Source: Nocardia takedensis NBRC 100417 | GTDB taxonomy: Bacteria > Actinomycetota > Actinomycetes > Mycobacteriales > Mycobacteriaceae | NCBI RefSeq assembly: GCF_000308695.1 | Contig: NZ_BAGG01000019.1 | Span: 175,927-239,926 of the forward strand | Direction: 5' to 3' | DNA length: 64,000 bases | Part shown: in pieces, positions 1-10,414 of the stretch | Numbering within the stretch: position 1 is the stretch's first letter | Layout of the letters: every line of letters begins with the position of its first letter | Made by a program: the position numbers and the translations under genes | Notes under the pieces: model-generated | Databases searched by the model: none | Told to the model about the DNA's origin: nothing | The model's input: the letters and a program-made list of their open reading frames with translations, nothing else

Positions 1-3000
1 ATGATGCTCATGTCGATGTTCGGCATGATGATGTCGATGCGCGGCGCGGGTGGCCCCAAACGCGCCGCCGAACTCAACGAAGAACGCAAGGACTACTTCC
101 AGTACCTCGACCAGGTCCGCAAGGAAGTCCGCAAAACCGGTGTGGCGCAGTTGAAGTCGTTGCACTGGAGTCATCCCGAGCCCGCCGACCTGAACTCGGT
201 GGTCGGAACCAGGCGGATGTGGGAGCGCCGCCCCAACGACCCCGACTTCGGACACATCCGCGTCGGCGTCGGCAGCCATCGTCTCGCCACCAAACTCGCC
301 CGCCCCGAGACCGGCCCGCTCGAGGATCTGGAACCGGTGTCCACGGTCGCGCTGCGCCGTTTCGTCCGCACGCATTCGGTGGTGCACGGCCTGCCCACCG
401 CGATCTCGCTGCGCGCCTTCCCCGCCATCAACATCGAAGGCGACGCCGAGGACGCGCGGATGCTGGTGCGCGCCATGCTGCTCGAATTCGTCACCTTCCA
501 CGGACCCGACCACTCCGCGGTCGCCATCATCTGCGCCGACCCCGATTCCCCGGACTGGTCCTGGGCCAAATGGCTTCCGCACCTGCAACATCCGGTCGAC
601 CGCGACGCGCTCGGCCCGGCCAGGATGCTGTACCGGTCGCTGGCCGAACTGGAGACCTCGATGTCGGCGGAACTGCTCGAGCGCGGTCGATTCATGCGCA
701 ACGCCCAGCCCACCGCCGGACGAATCCACCTGCTGGTCATCATCGACGACGGGTACGTCAGCGGTTCGGAGCGGATCGTCAGCGACGCGGGCCTGGACTC
801 GGTGACCGTGCTCGACCTCACCGCCCCGCAGACCGGCCTTGCCGTGCGCCGCGGCCTGCAACTCGTCGTCGCCGACGGCATGGTGGCCGCGAAATCCGCG
901 GCGGGCACCGAGAAATTCGCGGTCAGCGACACCGTCACCCTGGCCGAAGCGGCCAGTGCCGCCAGGGCGCTCGCGCGTTTCCGGGTCGCCACCGCCGCCC
1001 AGATCGTCAGCCTCGGTGACGAATCGCGCGCCGTGCCGGGGCTGCTGGAACTGCTCAAGGTGCCCGACGCCGCCCAGATCGATCCGGCCACCGTGTGGCG
1101 GCCGCGCACCGACCGCGAACGACTACGCGTCCCCATCGGCATCACCCCCGACGGCACGCCCGTCGAGATCGACATCAAGGAGTCGGCCGAGAACGGCATG
1201 GGCCCGCACGGCCTGTGCATCGGCGCGACCGGTTCCGGAAAATCCGAATTCCTGCGCACCCTGGTGCTGTCCATGGTGACCACGCACTCCCCGGACCAAC
1301 TCAACATGGTCCTGGTCGACTTCAAGGGCGGCGCGACCTTCCTCGGGTTGGAGTCCCTCGCCCACGTCGCGGCGGTGATCACCAACCTCGAAGAGGAGAT
1401 CGCCCTGGTCGACCGCATGAAGGACGCGCTGTCGGGCGAGATGACCCGGCGGCAGGAACTGCTGCGCTCGGCCGGAAACTTCGCCAACGTCACCGAATAC
1501 GAGCGCGCCCGCGCGGCGGGCGCGCAACTCGACCCGCTGCCCGCGCTGTTCATCATCGTCGACGAGTTCTCCGAACTGCTCTCGCAGAAACCGGATTTCG
1601 CCGACCTGTTCGTCATGATCGGTCGCCTCGGCCGCTCGCTGCGCGTGCACCTGCTGCTGGCCTCGCAGCGTCTCGAGGAGAACAAGCTGCGCGGCCTGGA
1701 CTCGCACCTGTCCTACCGGATCGGGCTGCGCACCTTCTCCGCCAACGAGTCCCGCGCCGTGCTCGGCATCACCGACGCCTACCACCTGCCCAGCGTGCCC
1801 GGCTCCGGCTACCTCAAGAGCGACGCCGACGATCCGCTGCGCTTCAACGCCTGCTATGTCTCGGGCGCTTACCAGTCGCCCGCCGGCGGCGCGCGGACCC
1901 GCACCCAGGACGGTCGCCGCGTCCACGGGCAGTCACCGGTCGTGTTCACCGCCTCGCCGGTACAGATCACCGCGCCGCCCCCCGTGGAGGAGACGCCGCG
2001 GCCCCGGCCCGGCCTGCCGGATCTGCCGCCCCCGCCCGGCGCGCCCGAACCCGAGGAGACGCCCGCGGCGGGCGCGCTGCCCGAAACCGTGCCCAAGACA
2101 CTGCTCAACGTCGTCGTGGAGCGACTGCGCGGCCACGGCAGACCCGCCCACGAGGTGTGGCTGGCCCCGCTGGACGAATCCCCGTCGGTGGACATGCTGC
2201 TGCCCGACCCCGACTGGCGGTCGGCGGTCAACCGGCACGGACAACTGTGGCTCCCGCTCGGCGTCATCGACAAGCCCTACGAACAGCGGCGCGACGTCCT
2301 CGTCGTCGACCTGTCGGCCGGGCAGGGGCACCTCGCGGTCGCGGGCGGACCGCAGGCGGGCAAATCGACCGCCCTGCGCACCGTCATCATGGCCGCCGCC
2401 GCCACCCACACCCCCGAACAGGTGCAGTTCTACTGCCTGGACTTCGGCGGCGGCACCCTCGCGAGCGTCGCCGAACTGCCGCACGTCGGCTCGGTCGCGG
2501 GCCGCATGGACGTCGACCGCATCCGCCGCACCGTCGCCGAACTGACCACCTTGCTGCGCCAACGCGAGGAACGCTTCCGCGAACTCGGCATCGAATCCAT
2601 CCAGGAGTTCCGCAAACGCAAAGCCCAGGCGGCCCGGTTGGATCCGGCGGCACGCGCGGCCGACCCGCTCTCGGAGGACCACTTCGGCGACGTCTTCCTC
2701 GTGATCGACGGGTGGGCCACGATCCGCGCGGAATTCGACATCCTCGAACCCGCGCTCAACGGACTGGCTGCGCAGGGCCTGTCCTACGGCATCCACCTGA
2801 TGATCGCGGCGAACCGGTGGGCCGAGATCCGGCCCGCCGTCAAGGACCTCATCGGCACCCGACTGGAACTGCGCCTCGGCGACCCCAGCGACTCCGACAT
2901 GGACCGCCGCACCGCCGTGCTCGTACCGGTCGGTCGCCCCGGCCGCGGTCTGACCGCCGACAAACTACATATGCTCGTCGCCCTGCCGCGGCTGGACTCC

Positions 3001-3858
3001 AATTCCGACCCGGCCACCCTCCCCGAGGGGCTGGCCGCGGCCCGCGCCCAATTCGCCCAGCTCTACGGCGACCGGCGCGCGCCGGCCGTCCGCATGCTGC
3101 CCGCCCGCGTCCCGCGCGAGGTCGTGCTGGCCGAAGCCGAGCGGCGTGGCATCGTCACCGACGCCACCCACGTCGTCGTCGGCCTCGGCGAGAACGAACT
3201 CGCCCCGATCGTGCTGGACTTCGACGCCCAACCGCACCTCATGGCGTTCGCCGACGTCGAGAGCGGCAAGACCACGCTGCTGCGCAACGTCGTCCTCGGC
3301 ATCGCCGAGAACTCCACCGCCGATCAGGCGCGCGTCATCCTCATCGATTACCGCCGCACCATGCTCGGCATCCTCGAGGGCGACCAGCTCGCCGGCTACT
3401 CCACCTCGGCGCAGACCTCCTTCGCCATGATCAAGGAAGTGGCGGGCTACCTGACCAAACGCATCCCTGGCTCCGACATCACCCCGCAGCAGTTGCGGGA
3501 GCGCAGTTGGTGGACCGGCCCGGAGATCTACATCGTCGTCGACGACTACGACATGGTCGCCACCAGTTCGGGCAATCCGCTCGAACCGCTGCTGGAATTC
3601 CTGCCCCAGGCGCGCGACATCGGCATGCACCTGGTGGTCGCCCGGCGCTCCGGCGGCGCGAGCCGCGCCCTCTACGACCGGATCCTCGGCGCGATGAAGG
3701 ACCTCTCGGTGGACGCGCTGCTGATGTCGGCCCCCAAGGACGAGGGCAAACTGCTCGGCGACGTCCGTTCGGCGAGGTTGGCGCCGGGCCGCGGCACGCT
3801 CGTCTCGCGCGCCCGCGACAACGAGATGGTGCAGATCAGCTATCTGGCGCCGGAGTGA
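1..3858 (+). CDS. eccC: Type VII secretion ATPase EccC, first copy (5' end outside window)
   Basis: This FtsK/SpoIIIE-type ATPase is the motor that recognises and drives substrates through the ESX membrane complex. Three ATPase modules are visible. Walker A motifs lie near window residues 408 (GATGSGKS), 782 (GGPQAGKS) and 1084 (ADVESGKT). The first module has a full Walker B (FIIVDE); modules 2 and 3 have the degenerate forms usual in EccC (VIDG, VVDD). In module 3 the first Walker A Gly is Ala. The frame is open from base 1 and begins inside the membrane region, followed by the conserved NEERKDYFQYLDQVR segment. Against the complete paralogue at 25232-29281 about 70 N-terminal residues are missing, so the true start lies upstream of the window. 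The DUF4254 gene downstream shares its strand but is 263 bases away with its own promoter candidate. The gene probably ends a separate ESX locus lying to the left. Confidence 0.95.
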   Translation: MMLMSMFGMMMSMRGAGGPKRAAELNEERKDYFQYLDQVRKEVRKTGVAQLKSLHWSHPEPADLNSVVGTRRMWERRPNDPDFGHIRVGVGSHRLATKLARPETGPLEDLEPVSTVALRRFVRTHSVVHGLPTAISLRAFPAINIEGDAEDARMLVRAMLLEFVTFHGPDHSAVAIICADPDSPDWSWAKWLPHLQHPVDRDALGPARMLYRSLAELETSMSAELLERGRFMRNAQPTAGRIHLLVIIDDGYVSGSERIVSDAGLDSVTVLDLTAPQTGLAVRRGLQLVVADGMVAAKSAAGTEKFAVSDTVTLAEAASAARALARFRVATAAQIVSLGDESRAVPGLLELLKVPDAAQIDPATVWRPRTDRERLRVPIGITPDGTPVEIDIKESAENGMGPHGLCIGATGSGKSEFLRTLVLSMVTTHSPDQLNMVLVDFKGGATFLGLESLAHVAAVITNLEEEIALVDRMKDALSGEMTRRQELLRSAGNFANVTEYERARAAGAQLDPLPALFIIVDEFSELLSQKPDFADLFVMIGRLGRSLRVHLLLASQRLEENKLRGLDSHLSYRIGLRTFSANESRAVLGITDAYHLPSVPGSGYLKSDADDPLRFNACYVSGAYQSPAGGARTRTQDGRRVHGQSPVVFTASPVQITAPPPVEETPRPRPGLPDLPPPPGAPEPEETPAAGALPETVPKTLLNVVVERLRGHGRPAHEVWLAPLDESPSVDMLLPDPDWRSAVNRHGQLWLPLGVIDKPYEQRRDVLVVDLSAGQGHLAVAGGPQAGKSTALRTVIMAAAATHTPEQVQFYCLDFGGGTLASVAELPHVGSVAGRMDVDRIRRTVAELTTLLRQREERFRELGIESIQEFRKRKAQAARLDPAARAADPLSEDHFGDVFLVIDGWATIRAEFDILEPALNGLAAQGLSYGIHLMIAANRWAEIRPAVKDLIGTRLELRLGDPSDSDMDRRTAVLVPVGRPGRGLTADKLHMLVALPRLDSNSDPATLPEGLAAARAQFAQLYGDRRAPAVRMLPARVPREVVLAEAERRGIVTDATHVVVGLGENELAPIVLDFDAQPHLMAFADVESGKTTLLRNVVLGIAENSTADQARVILIDYRRTMLGILEGDQLAGYSTSAQTSFAMIKEVAGYLTKRIPGSDITPQQLRERSWWTGPEIYIVVDDYDMVATSSGNPLEPLLEFLPQARDIGMHLVVARRSGGASRALYDRILGAMKDLSVDALLMSAPKDEGKLLGDVRSARLAPGRGTLVSRARDNEMVQISYLAPE

Positions 3859-4045
3859 GCGAACCGGTCGCGCGCCCTGATCGGTTGCGTCCGATCATGA
3901 TCGGCGCGCGGACACCGCCGCGCGTCCGCACCCCGATTCCGTACTGTGCGGAGCCCCCGTCGAACTGGTCGTTCGGTCACGAACGGCGTTGATATAGCTC
4001 AGGTAACGAAGTGTGCGCTACCTGCTTTTTCCGGGCCGGTATCGC

Positions 4046-4073
4046 TTGACAGGACCCTCGAGAGGTTTATTGT
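4046..4073 (+). promoter_or_regulatory. Candidate sigma-70-type promoter for the DUF4254 gene
   Basis: TTGACA (4046-4051) and TATTGT (4068-4073) are separated by 16 bases, in an unusually AT-rich patch of the 263-base gap after eccC. It lies about 50 bases before the preferred GTG start of the DUF4254 gene. Seen in sequence; promoter activity is inferred. Confidence 0.5.
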
Positions 4074-4121
4074 AAGGATCGTCCTGATCCGGTGTTGTGC
4101 GGCTATGAACGGCGAGGCAAC

Positions 4122-4652
4122 GTGGCAGGTTCGGATTCATCTACGGTCGTCATGACCCTCCCCGGCGCATCGCGGTGCGCCGACACCACGGCGCAGCCCG
4201 CGACTTCCGGGCTACTGCCCACCTCCGATCTGCTCGTGCGAGCGTGTCGGGGGCACCGGGTGATCGGCGGTCCGCTGCTGTGGTTCGCCCGCGATCTCGC
4301 GGTGCTGCACGAGAAGCGGCTGGTCGGGCGGGGCGGATCGATCGACACCCGTCCCGCGGTCCTGCTCGAAATCGAGCGCCGCAGAGCCGAGTTGGTGATG
4401 GCCGTCGACGACTGGGTGGCGCGCAACATCCCCCAGCATCGACTCGGTGCCACCCTGCACACCGAGACCGTCGGCTCGGTCCTGGACAGACTCGCCGAAT
4501 CCTCGGTGCGCGCCCACCACGCGCTGATGACCCTCGACGCGCACGACGATCTGCTGCACGGCGCATGGCACCATCTGGCCGAATTGGCCGACGCCTACGA
4601 CGATCTCGTGCGCGACGTGCTCGCCGGACGGCGGCGGCTGCCCGAATGGTGA
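4122..4652 (+). CDS. DUF4254 family protein
   Basis: The product is about 176 residues and matches what I know of the DUF4254 family, whose function is undescribed. Visible features are an LPTSDLLVRACRG segment near the N-terminus, a conserved hydrophobic/histidine stretch (LLWFARDLAVLHEKRL), and a helical, acidic and His-rich C-terminal half. There is no signal peptide or membrane span. GTG at 4122 is preferred for its spacing behind GGCGAGG; an in-frame GTG at 4092 and ATG at 4152 are alternatives. It sits between eccC and the EspI-like gene and converges on the latter. From memory, family members turn up near T7SS genes in Nocardia-like genomes, so a T7SS link is plausible but unproven. 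Family assignment is moderate. Confidence 0.7.
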   Translation: MAGSDSSTVVMTLPGASRCADTTAQPATSGLLPTSDLLVRACRGHRVIGGPLLWFARDLAVLHEKRLVGRGGSIDTRPAVLLEIERRRAELVMAVDDWVARNIPQHRLGATLHTETVGSVLDRLAESSVRAHHALMTLDAHDDLLHGAWHHLAELADAYDDLVRDVLAGRRRLPEW

Positions 4653-4678
4653 ACCGCGGCGGGCTGTTCCGCCGCGGT
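4653..4678. terminator. Bidirectional terminator-like hairpin
   Basis: ACCGCGGCGG (4653-4662) pairs perfectly with CCGCCGCGGT (4669-4678) around a 6-base loop. It begins directly after the DUF4254 stop and lies between two convergent genes. There is no clear U-tract, as is common in high-GC actinobacteria. Confidence 0.7.
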
Positions 4679-4719
4679 ACGGTTCGATGACCGCCACCCC
4701 CGGGTAGCGCGGCCGACCC

Positions 4720-7700
4720 TCAGTGGTAGCGGCGGTGATCGACGCCGAAGTCGTCGGCGACGGTCGCCGCGAGCTCCACGTACGCGCGCTTGGCCTGCTT
4801 GCTCAGCCGGTGCAGATCGATCTCCGCGCCCTCGGACAGATGCGAGTCGTACGGGATGATGTGCACCGCACGGCACCGGGACAGGAAGTAGTTCCGCAGG
4901 TCCTGGATGCCGACATTCGGTGAACCCTCGCGCGGCAGGTTGATCACCACCACCGCGTTGCGGACCAGATGGTCGTGACCGTGCAGCGACAGCCAGTCCA
5001 ACGTCGCCGCCGCGCTGCGCGCGCCGTCGATCGCCGCCGAGGAGACCAGCACCAGCGAATGCGCCAGATCCAGCACGCCGGTCATCGCCGAATGCATCAG
5101 ACCGGTGCCGCAGTCGGTGAGGATGATGTTGTAGTAGCGCTGCAGGATTCGCGCGACGGCGCGGTACTCCTCGTCGCTGAACGCCTCCGACGCCGCCGGA
5201 TCACGTTCGCTGGCCAGCACTTCCAACCTGCTGGTGGCCTGCGAGGTGTGCCGTCGGACATCGGAGTACCGCTCGATCACCGGGTCCAGCAACAGATCGC
5301 GCACCGTCGAACGCGTCTGCAACGAGACCCGCTGCGACAGGGTGCCGAAGTCGGGGTTGGCGTCCACCGCGATCACCCGGTCACCGCGCACCGAGGCGAA
5401 GATCGAGCCGAGACCCATGGTGGTCGTGGTCTTCCCGACGCCGCCCTTCAACGACAGCACCGCGATGCGGTAGTCACCGCGCACCGGTTGCCGGATGCGT
5501 GCCACCAGTTCCTGTAGGCGTCGCTCCTCCGCCGACATCCCGGGGTTGATCGACCCGCCCGACACGTGGTGGACCGCCTTGCGCCATCCCGAACCCGGCG
5601 ACTTCTTCGCCCGGCGCACCGGCACATCGTCCAGTGATGGCGGGGCGCCCGGTGGTCCGCCCTGCGGCGGGCCGACCCGAGGGCCTGCGGGCGCTCCCTG
5701 GTTCCACCCCGGCGACGGGCCGTCCGGTTGACGTGTGAACGGACTCGGCGCGACGAAACCGCCCTGCTCACCCGCCTGCTGCGCGAACACATTCGGATCG
5801 CGCCGTTCTCCCGGAGCCGGGGTGTCGCTCACCGGCGCGCGCGGCGCGGCGGACGGCTGTGCGTAGCCGTCCCAGCGCTGCGCGGACGGGTCACCCTGCG
5901 GCGGGCACGCATTCCAGCCCGCGCCCTGATCGGGACCGCTCTGCGGGGCGGGCGAATTCCACCCTGTCCCGGATTGGCCTGTGTTCCAGCCGGATTGGTC
6001 GGGTGATCCCGGAATGTGCTGCAAGCCGGTGAATCCTGGTCCGGGCGGTCGAGAGCCCGTGCCGTGCATCGGATTCGGCCCGGACTGATCCACGCCCCGA
6101 GTGGGTGCGGCGGTGCCGTGGGCCGGGGTTCCGCCCGGCCCGGCCTCGTCCTGGGCGACCGGACCGTACGGCGAGTTCTGCCTCGCGCCGGCTGCACCCT
6201 GGGTCGGGTCGGCCTGTTCGGTGCCGTAGGGCGCGCGTTGATCCGGCCCGTAGGCGGGATTCGCCTGCCCGGTGCCGTAAGACTGCTGCTCGGCCGGACC
6301 GCCGTACGGCGTCGGCTCGCTGACCCCGTACGGACGCTGGTCCTGCCCGCCGGGGCCGTAGGCGGGATTCGAGTGCTCGGCATCGAAGGACGGACGCTGA
6401 CCGGAATCGGTGCGGCCGTACGGGTTCGGCTGGTCGGTTCCGTACGGTGTCCGCTGCTCCGGCGCGGCGCGATCGGTGACCGGCCCGTAGGGGGAGTTCT
6501 CTACCGGGGCGCTCGGGCCGTGGGCGGGCGGCTGCCCGTGCGGCGAGTGCTGTTGCGGCGCATCGCGATCCGTGATCGGGCCGTACGGAGAATTCGGGAT
6601 CGGGCCGGATTGTCCGTCGGTGCCGTCGGACGTGGACCGTTGCGTCCGGGCGGGTGCGGGCGAATCCGACTGCGAGGCGGTGCCGTTGACCGTATCGGCG
6701 CTCGGTCCGCCGGTGGGCGGCGTCAAGCGGTGCCGACCGCCCGACGACGGAACCGGCGGGTACTGCGCGGCCGCGTTCGGATCGGCGTAGACCGGGCCGT
6801 TCGCCTCGTCCCGGTCGGCCGTGTCGCGCGCGTCCGGCGCCGAGGGGCCACCGGCGGTCGCGGGCTCCGAACCGGCCGAACCCGTGGTGCGCGCACCACC
6901 GCCCTGCTCGAGGGGCGGGAGCCGATCCGGCGGAACGGGGCCGCGCGCGGGCGTCTGCTCGGTCGAGTGGACGTCGGGCGCGTCACCGACTCGATCGGCG
7001 GGCGCCTGCGGAATCTCGGGATTTCTCGGCGTGGCGGGAGCGGGCCCCAGCCACGCGGGAACCTGGCTGCCGGTCTGTCTCGCGGTATCGGAATCCACAC
7101 CGGCAGCAGGGCTTTCACCGACACTGGCGCGTTCCGCGGGCGCGGCCCCCTCGGCGGCGGAACGTGCCGCCGCGCCGTCGTCGACCCCGCTGTCACGCTC
7201 GACACTCACACGTCGGTCGGCGTCGGTGGACGTTCGGTCGGCCGAACCTCCCGCGGACCCACCCGTCGCGGGCGGGTCGGCGGCCGCCCGCCGACCGCTG
7301 TCCGCGGCGGTCCGGTCCTCGACCGGGGCCGACGGAGAGGTGCCGGTGGTCGAAGGCGCATCCCTTGTCGGGCGTTCACCCACGGAGCGACGTCCGGTCG
7401 TCGCGGACGGCGCGAGCCAAGGCGGCGGCCCATCGATGTCGCGCGGTCGCGGTTCGGTCTCGGGCACGGTGGGCGACGTCGAACCCGACGACGCGGACTC
7501 CACGGGACGACGGCGCGGTTCGGGTGCGCGGCCCTCGCTCGCCGGACGCTCGTCGCCGGGCGAATCCGGCAGCGGTGTCCGCGCCCGCTCGGGCGTGACA
7601 GGGGAGTCGGGGAGCGGCCGCCCGGCCTGCGCCGGCCCTTGGTCACCCCGGGTGGGGCTTTCGGGCAGCGGCGGACGCTGAGCGGTGGGGGAGTCCGGGA

Positions 7701-8876
7701 GCGGGGGAGACGCCGCGCGCCGGTGTTCTCCGCCGCCGAGGGGATCTGCCCTTGCGGTGTGGCGGGCGAATCCGGCAGAGGTGTCCGAGCGGTTCGGTCG
7801 GGGCCGTCCGAGAGCGGCCCGGGCGGTGCGTCCGGAAGGGGTGTTCTGCCCGCCCGAGCGGGGCCGTCCGCGGGTGGTGCTTCCGGCAGCGGGGGGCGGC
7901 CGGCGCGGGCGGGGGCATCCGGGAGCGGGGGGCGTTGGGAGGACGGTGGGGCGTCGGGGAGCGGCGGACGGCTGGTGGCGGACTCGGCGGGGCGACCGCG
8001 CTCGGGAGCCTCGGGCAGCGGCGGGCGTTCGGGGAGCGGGGGGCGGCGGTCCGCGGGGGCGGAGGACCCGGCGTTGTCGTCGGCGGCCGTGGGGCGCGGG
8101 GCGGCGGGCAGGTCCGGGCGTTGGCGCTGGACGCGGGTGGTCGCCTCGGTGGGGTCGATCTCGTCGGGGTGCGGCCTGGGCCCCAGCGGTTGGAAGCCGG
8201 CGGAAGGGCTGCCCGGCTGACGGGTGGGCAGGCCGGACCCGGTGTCGCCGCGCTGCGCGGGGCGGGGTGGCTGGCTCGCGGGCTGCCCGTGCGGGTCCGC
8301 CTGCTCGAGGCGCGGGCCGCCGGGTACGGATTCGCCGGGACGCGGGCCTCCCGTGCCGGGACCTTCCTGCGGGCCGCCCGTTCGCGGGCCACCAGGGGGG
8401 AAACCCTCGTGCGGACCGCCGCCGCGGAAATCTCCGCGCGGATCGCTCGCGGGGGGTCCGTCGGGACGGAGACCTTCTCGGGGTCCGCCCGATCGCGGGT
8501 CGCCGACGAACGGCTCACCAGGACGCGGCCCCTCAAGCGGACCGGATCGCGGTGGGCCGGATTGCGGCGGTATCGGCCCGGGCGGTTCCGGCTGGGACCA
8601 CGAACTGCCCGCGGTGTCGCGCTCCTCGGGAGCCTGTTCCTCGGTGCGCTCGCTCTTGTCGCGACCGAACAGGCGACGCTTCTTCTCCTTGCGACCGGGG
8701 GAGTTGGGGTCCTGGCGGCTGTCGGGAGTGGCGTTGCGGCCGCGTTTGCGGCGCGGGCCGTCGTCGATGTCCTCTTCGCCGGGGAGGTTCTGGACCGGGG
8801 CCTCGTATCCACCGGTGACGTCGCTCTCCGACAGCCACGGGGGCAGCATGGGCAGGTTGTCGTTGCTGCGACTCAC
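4720..8876 (-). pseudogene. EspI-like proline-rich MinD/ParA ATPase, split by one frameshift
   Basis: Two overlapping minus-strand frames form one gene. The 5' frame starts at GTG 8876 and carries N-terminal low-complexity sequence with repeated PPLPEAP/PPLPDAP units. The 3' frame, read from about 7710 to 4720, continues the same PPLPDSP repeats, then has PYGP/NPAYGP repeats and ends in an ATPase domain. That domain has a deviant Walker A (KGGVGKTTTT), a VDANPDFGT switch region and an ILTDCGTG segment. The lead-in (GSGWRKAVHHVSGG) and the C-terminus resemble M. tuberculosis EspI, an ESX-1 associated ATPase of 666 residues. The frames join at a five-base G run on the plus strand (7703-7707). 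One more G would give a continuous protein of about 1385 residues. The 5' frame left uncorrected turns Arg-rich and stops at 7206. Either a sequencing deletion or a real inactivation explains this. The domain assignment is firm; the unusual length is not. Confidence 0.85.
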
Positions 8877-9046
8877 ACTCCACCCCGCGGATCACTCGAT
8901 ACCGTCGCGGCCGCCGACGTGTGGGCGCGGGCCGCGTGTTCGCCGAGGAATGTACCCGGCGGGATGGGGGAGTACGCATTGGGTGCGGGGGTGGTCGGGT
9001 CGGTCGGGAACGCGCCGCGGTCGGCGGCCTCCCTGCGCTGACTCAC
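8873..9046 (-). CDS. Small hypothetical protein coupled to the EspI-like gene
   Basis: This 57-residue Pro/Ala-rich open frame (N-terminus SQRREAADRG) starts at GTG 9046, six bases after a good ribosome site (GGGGGA). Its TGA overlaps the GTG start of the EspI-like gene in a GTGA arrangement typical of translational coupling. An ATG at 9061 is an alternative start. There is no recognisable domain. It could be a real small upstream gene or only the leader of the EspI-like mRNA; base composition does not decide. Confidence 0.35.
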   Translation of the reverse strand: MSQRREAADRGAFPTDPTTPAPNAYSPIPPGTFLGEHAARAHTSAAATVSSDPRGGV

Positions 9047-9174
9047 GACATCCCCCTGCATCTACCGGCCCGGTGTCCCGACCGAGGCAAGTTTACGCGA
9101 CCGGAGCCGCCCGTACGCGGCCGGACGGCGGCCGATGAACAGTGGATGAACGGACTCGAGTCACGGACGGGTTT

Positions 9175-9202
9175 TTGTCGCGTTCGAGACATCCGGTAAG
9201 CT
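9175..9202 (+). promoter_or_regulatory. Candidate promoter for the infA operon
   Basis: TTGTCG (9175-9180) and TAAGCT (9197-9202) are spaced by 16 bases, about 150 bases before infA. The rest of the gap between the divergent small ORF/EspI-like gene and infA (9047-9349, about 300 bases) holds no further gene I can support. The implied leader of about 140 bases may be regulatory. Confidence 0.5.
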
Positions 9203-9349
9203 GGAGCGGCGGTGCACCTACGCGCCGACTGTTTTCGTGCTTCCCGGTGGTTCGGTGACCGGTGGCCGGTAACCATGGAAGCAGACACCAGGCAATCAAA
9301 CCAGGTTCGATCGGCTGTGGCCGAGCGAAGAACCGGGATCGCGGAGGAC

Positions 9350-9571
9350 ATGGCGAAGAAGGACGGGGCCATCGAGGTCGAGGGTCGAGTTGTCGAGCCG
9401 CTGCCCAATGCGATGTTCCGGATCGAGCTCGAGAACGGACACAAGGTTCTCGCGCACATCAGCGGAAAGATGCGGCAGCACTACATTCGTATCCTTCCCG
9501 AGGACCGGGTGGTCGTCGAGCTTTCGCCCTACGACCTGTCCCGCGGCCGGATCGTGTACCGCTACAAGTGA
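9350..9571 (+). CDS. infA: Translation initiation factor IF-1
   Basis: IF-1 binds the 30S A site during initiation. The 73-residue product is full length, with the S1/OB-fold sequence typical of the family ([37 protein letters not shown]). ATG 9350 follows GGAGG with good spacing; the frame is open further upstream but lacks family similarity there. It is the first gene of the infA-rpmJ-rpsM-rpsK-rpsD-rpoA-rplQ set, in the same order as in M. tuberculosis (Rv3462c-Rv3456c). Confidence 0.98.
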
Positions 9572-9689
9572 GCGCGCCCCGCGCGTTCACCCCGACGGGC
9601 CCGCCCGTCACCCCCGAAGACTTCCCCGGTCCTCGACCGGGGAAAAACTGTGTCCACACCCGGTGGACCACAACAGAGATTGGACGGAC

Positions 9690-9803
9690 GTGAAGGTTCA
9701 GCCGAGCGTCAAGAAGATCTGCGAGAAGTGCAAGGTGATCCGCCGTCACGGTCGGGTCATGGTGATCTGCGACAACCTGCGCCACAAGCAGCGTCAGGGC
9801 TGA
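9690..9803 (+). CDS. rpmJ: 50S ribosomal protein L36 (zinc-binding form)
   Basis: This 37-residue protein of the large subunit carries the zinc-binding pattern of the C+ form: two Cys in ICEKCK, a third in VICDN and a His in LRHKQ. C+ paralogues are the ones replaced by C- copies under zinc limitation in actinobacteria. The start is GTG 9690, which gives the standard length; the upstream open frame is not conserved. It lies between infA and rpsM. Confidence 0.96.
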   Translation: MKVQPSVKKICEKCKVIRRHGRVMVICDNLRHKQRQG

Positions 9804-10033
9804 TCGCGCCGGGGTTCGCCCCGGTCACCTGCCGAGCACCGAACGCGGTTCGGACTGGCAGCAAAACAGAAGAACTCCCAGCTCCAGCCGCACGCTGAGG
9901 GAAATCGAATCGAGGTCCGCGAGGGCCGAAGTTCGGGGCGTGTGCGCCAACCACCGGATCGGAGGCCGGTGCCCCACCAAGACGAGGGGGCGGACAGGGA
10001 GCAGACCTCCGCGACCACTAAGGAAACTGCCAC
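9804..10033 (+). other. rpmJ-rpsM intergenic region with two inverted repeats
   Basis: The region has no gene. A 6-bp stem with a TTCG loop (CCGGGG/CCCCGG, 9809-9824) follows rpmJ directly. A second inverted repeat, CCGAAC-GCG-GTTCGG, lies at 9839-9853. Neither has a T-tract. They may mark partial termination or an internal processing point before rpsM; this is inference. Confidence 0.4.
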
Positions 10034-10405
10034 ATGGCACGTCTCATGGGCGTCGATCTCCCGCGCGAGAAGCGCATGGAGATCGCGCTGACCTACATCT
10101 TCGGCATCGGCCGTACCCGCTCCAAGGAGATCCTCGAGTCCACCGGCGTGAGCCCGGACCTGCGTTCGAAGGATCTGAGCGACGACGACCTGACCAAGCT
10201 CCGCGACTACATCGAGGCCTCGGAGTTCAAGGTCGAAGGCGATCTGCGCCGCGAGGTGCAGGCCGACATCCGTCGCAAGATCGAGATCGGCTGCTACCAG
10301 GGTCTGCGGCACCGCCGCGGCCTGCCGGTGCGCGGCCAGCGGACCAAGACCAACGCGCGCACCCGCAAGGGCCCGAAGCGCACCGTCGCAGGCAAGAAGA
10401 AGTAG
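10034..10405 (+). CDS. rpsM: 30S ribosomal protein S13
   Basis: S13 sits in the head of the small subunit and contacts the P-site tRNA and the L5/L31 bridges. The 123-residue product starts [20 protein letters not shown] and keeps the conserved [20 protein letters not shown] tail that reaches the tRNA. Length is normal. It is followed after nine bases by rpsK in the same operon. Confidence 0.98.
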   Translation: MARLMGVDLPREKRMEIALTYIFGIGRTRSKEILESTGVSPDLRSKDLSDDDLTKLRDYIEASEFKVEGDLRREVQADIRRKIEIGCYQGLRHRRGLPVRGQRTKTNARTRKGPKRTVAGKKK

Positions 10406-10414
10406 GGATAGCGC

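Noticed and set aside
171..1685. Long open frames antisense or in shifted frame to eccC and many other genes
   Set aside because: At this GC content non-coding frames stay open; these products are Arg/Ser/Pro rich without domains, while the opposite frame encodes a clear family member.
6016..8220. 734-codon plus-strand frame opposite the EspI-like gene
   Set aside because: It is the complement of Pro-rich repeats, gives Arg/Gly-rich low-complexity protein and lacks any recognised domain.
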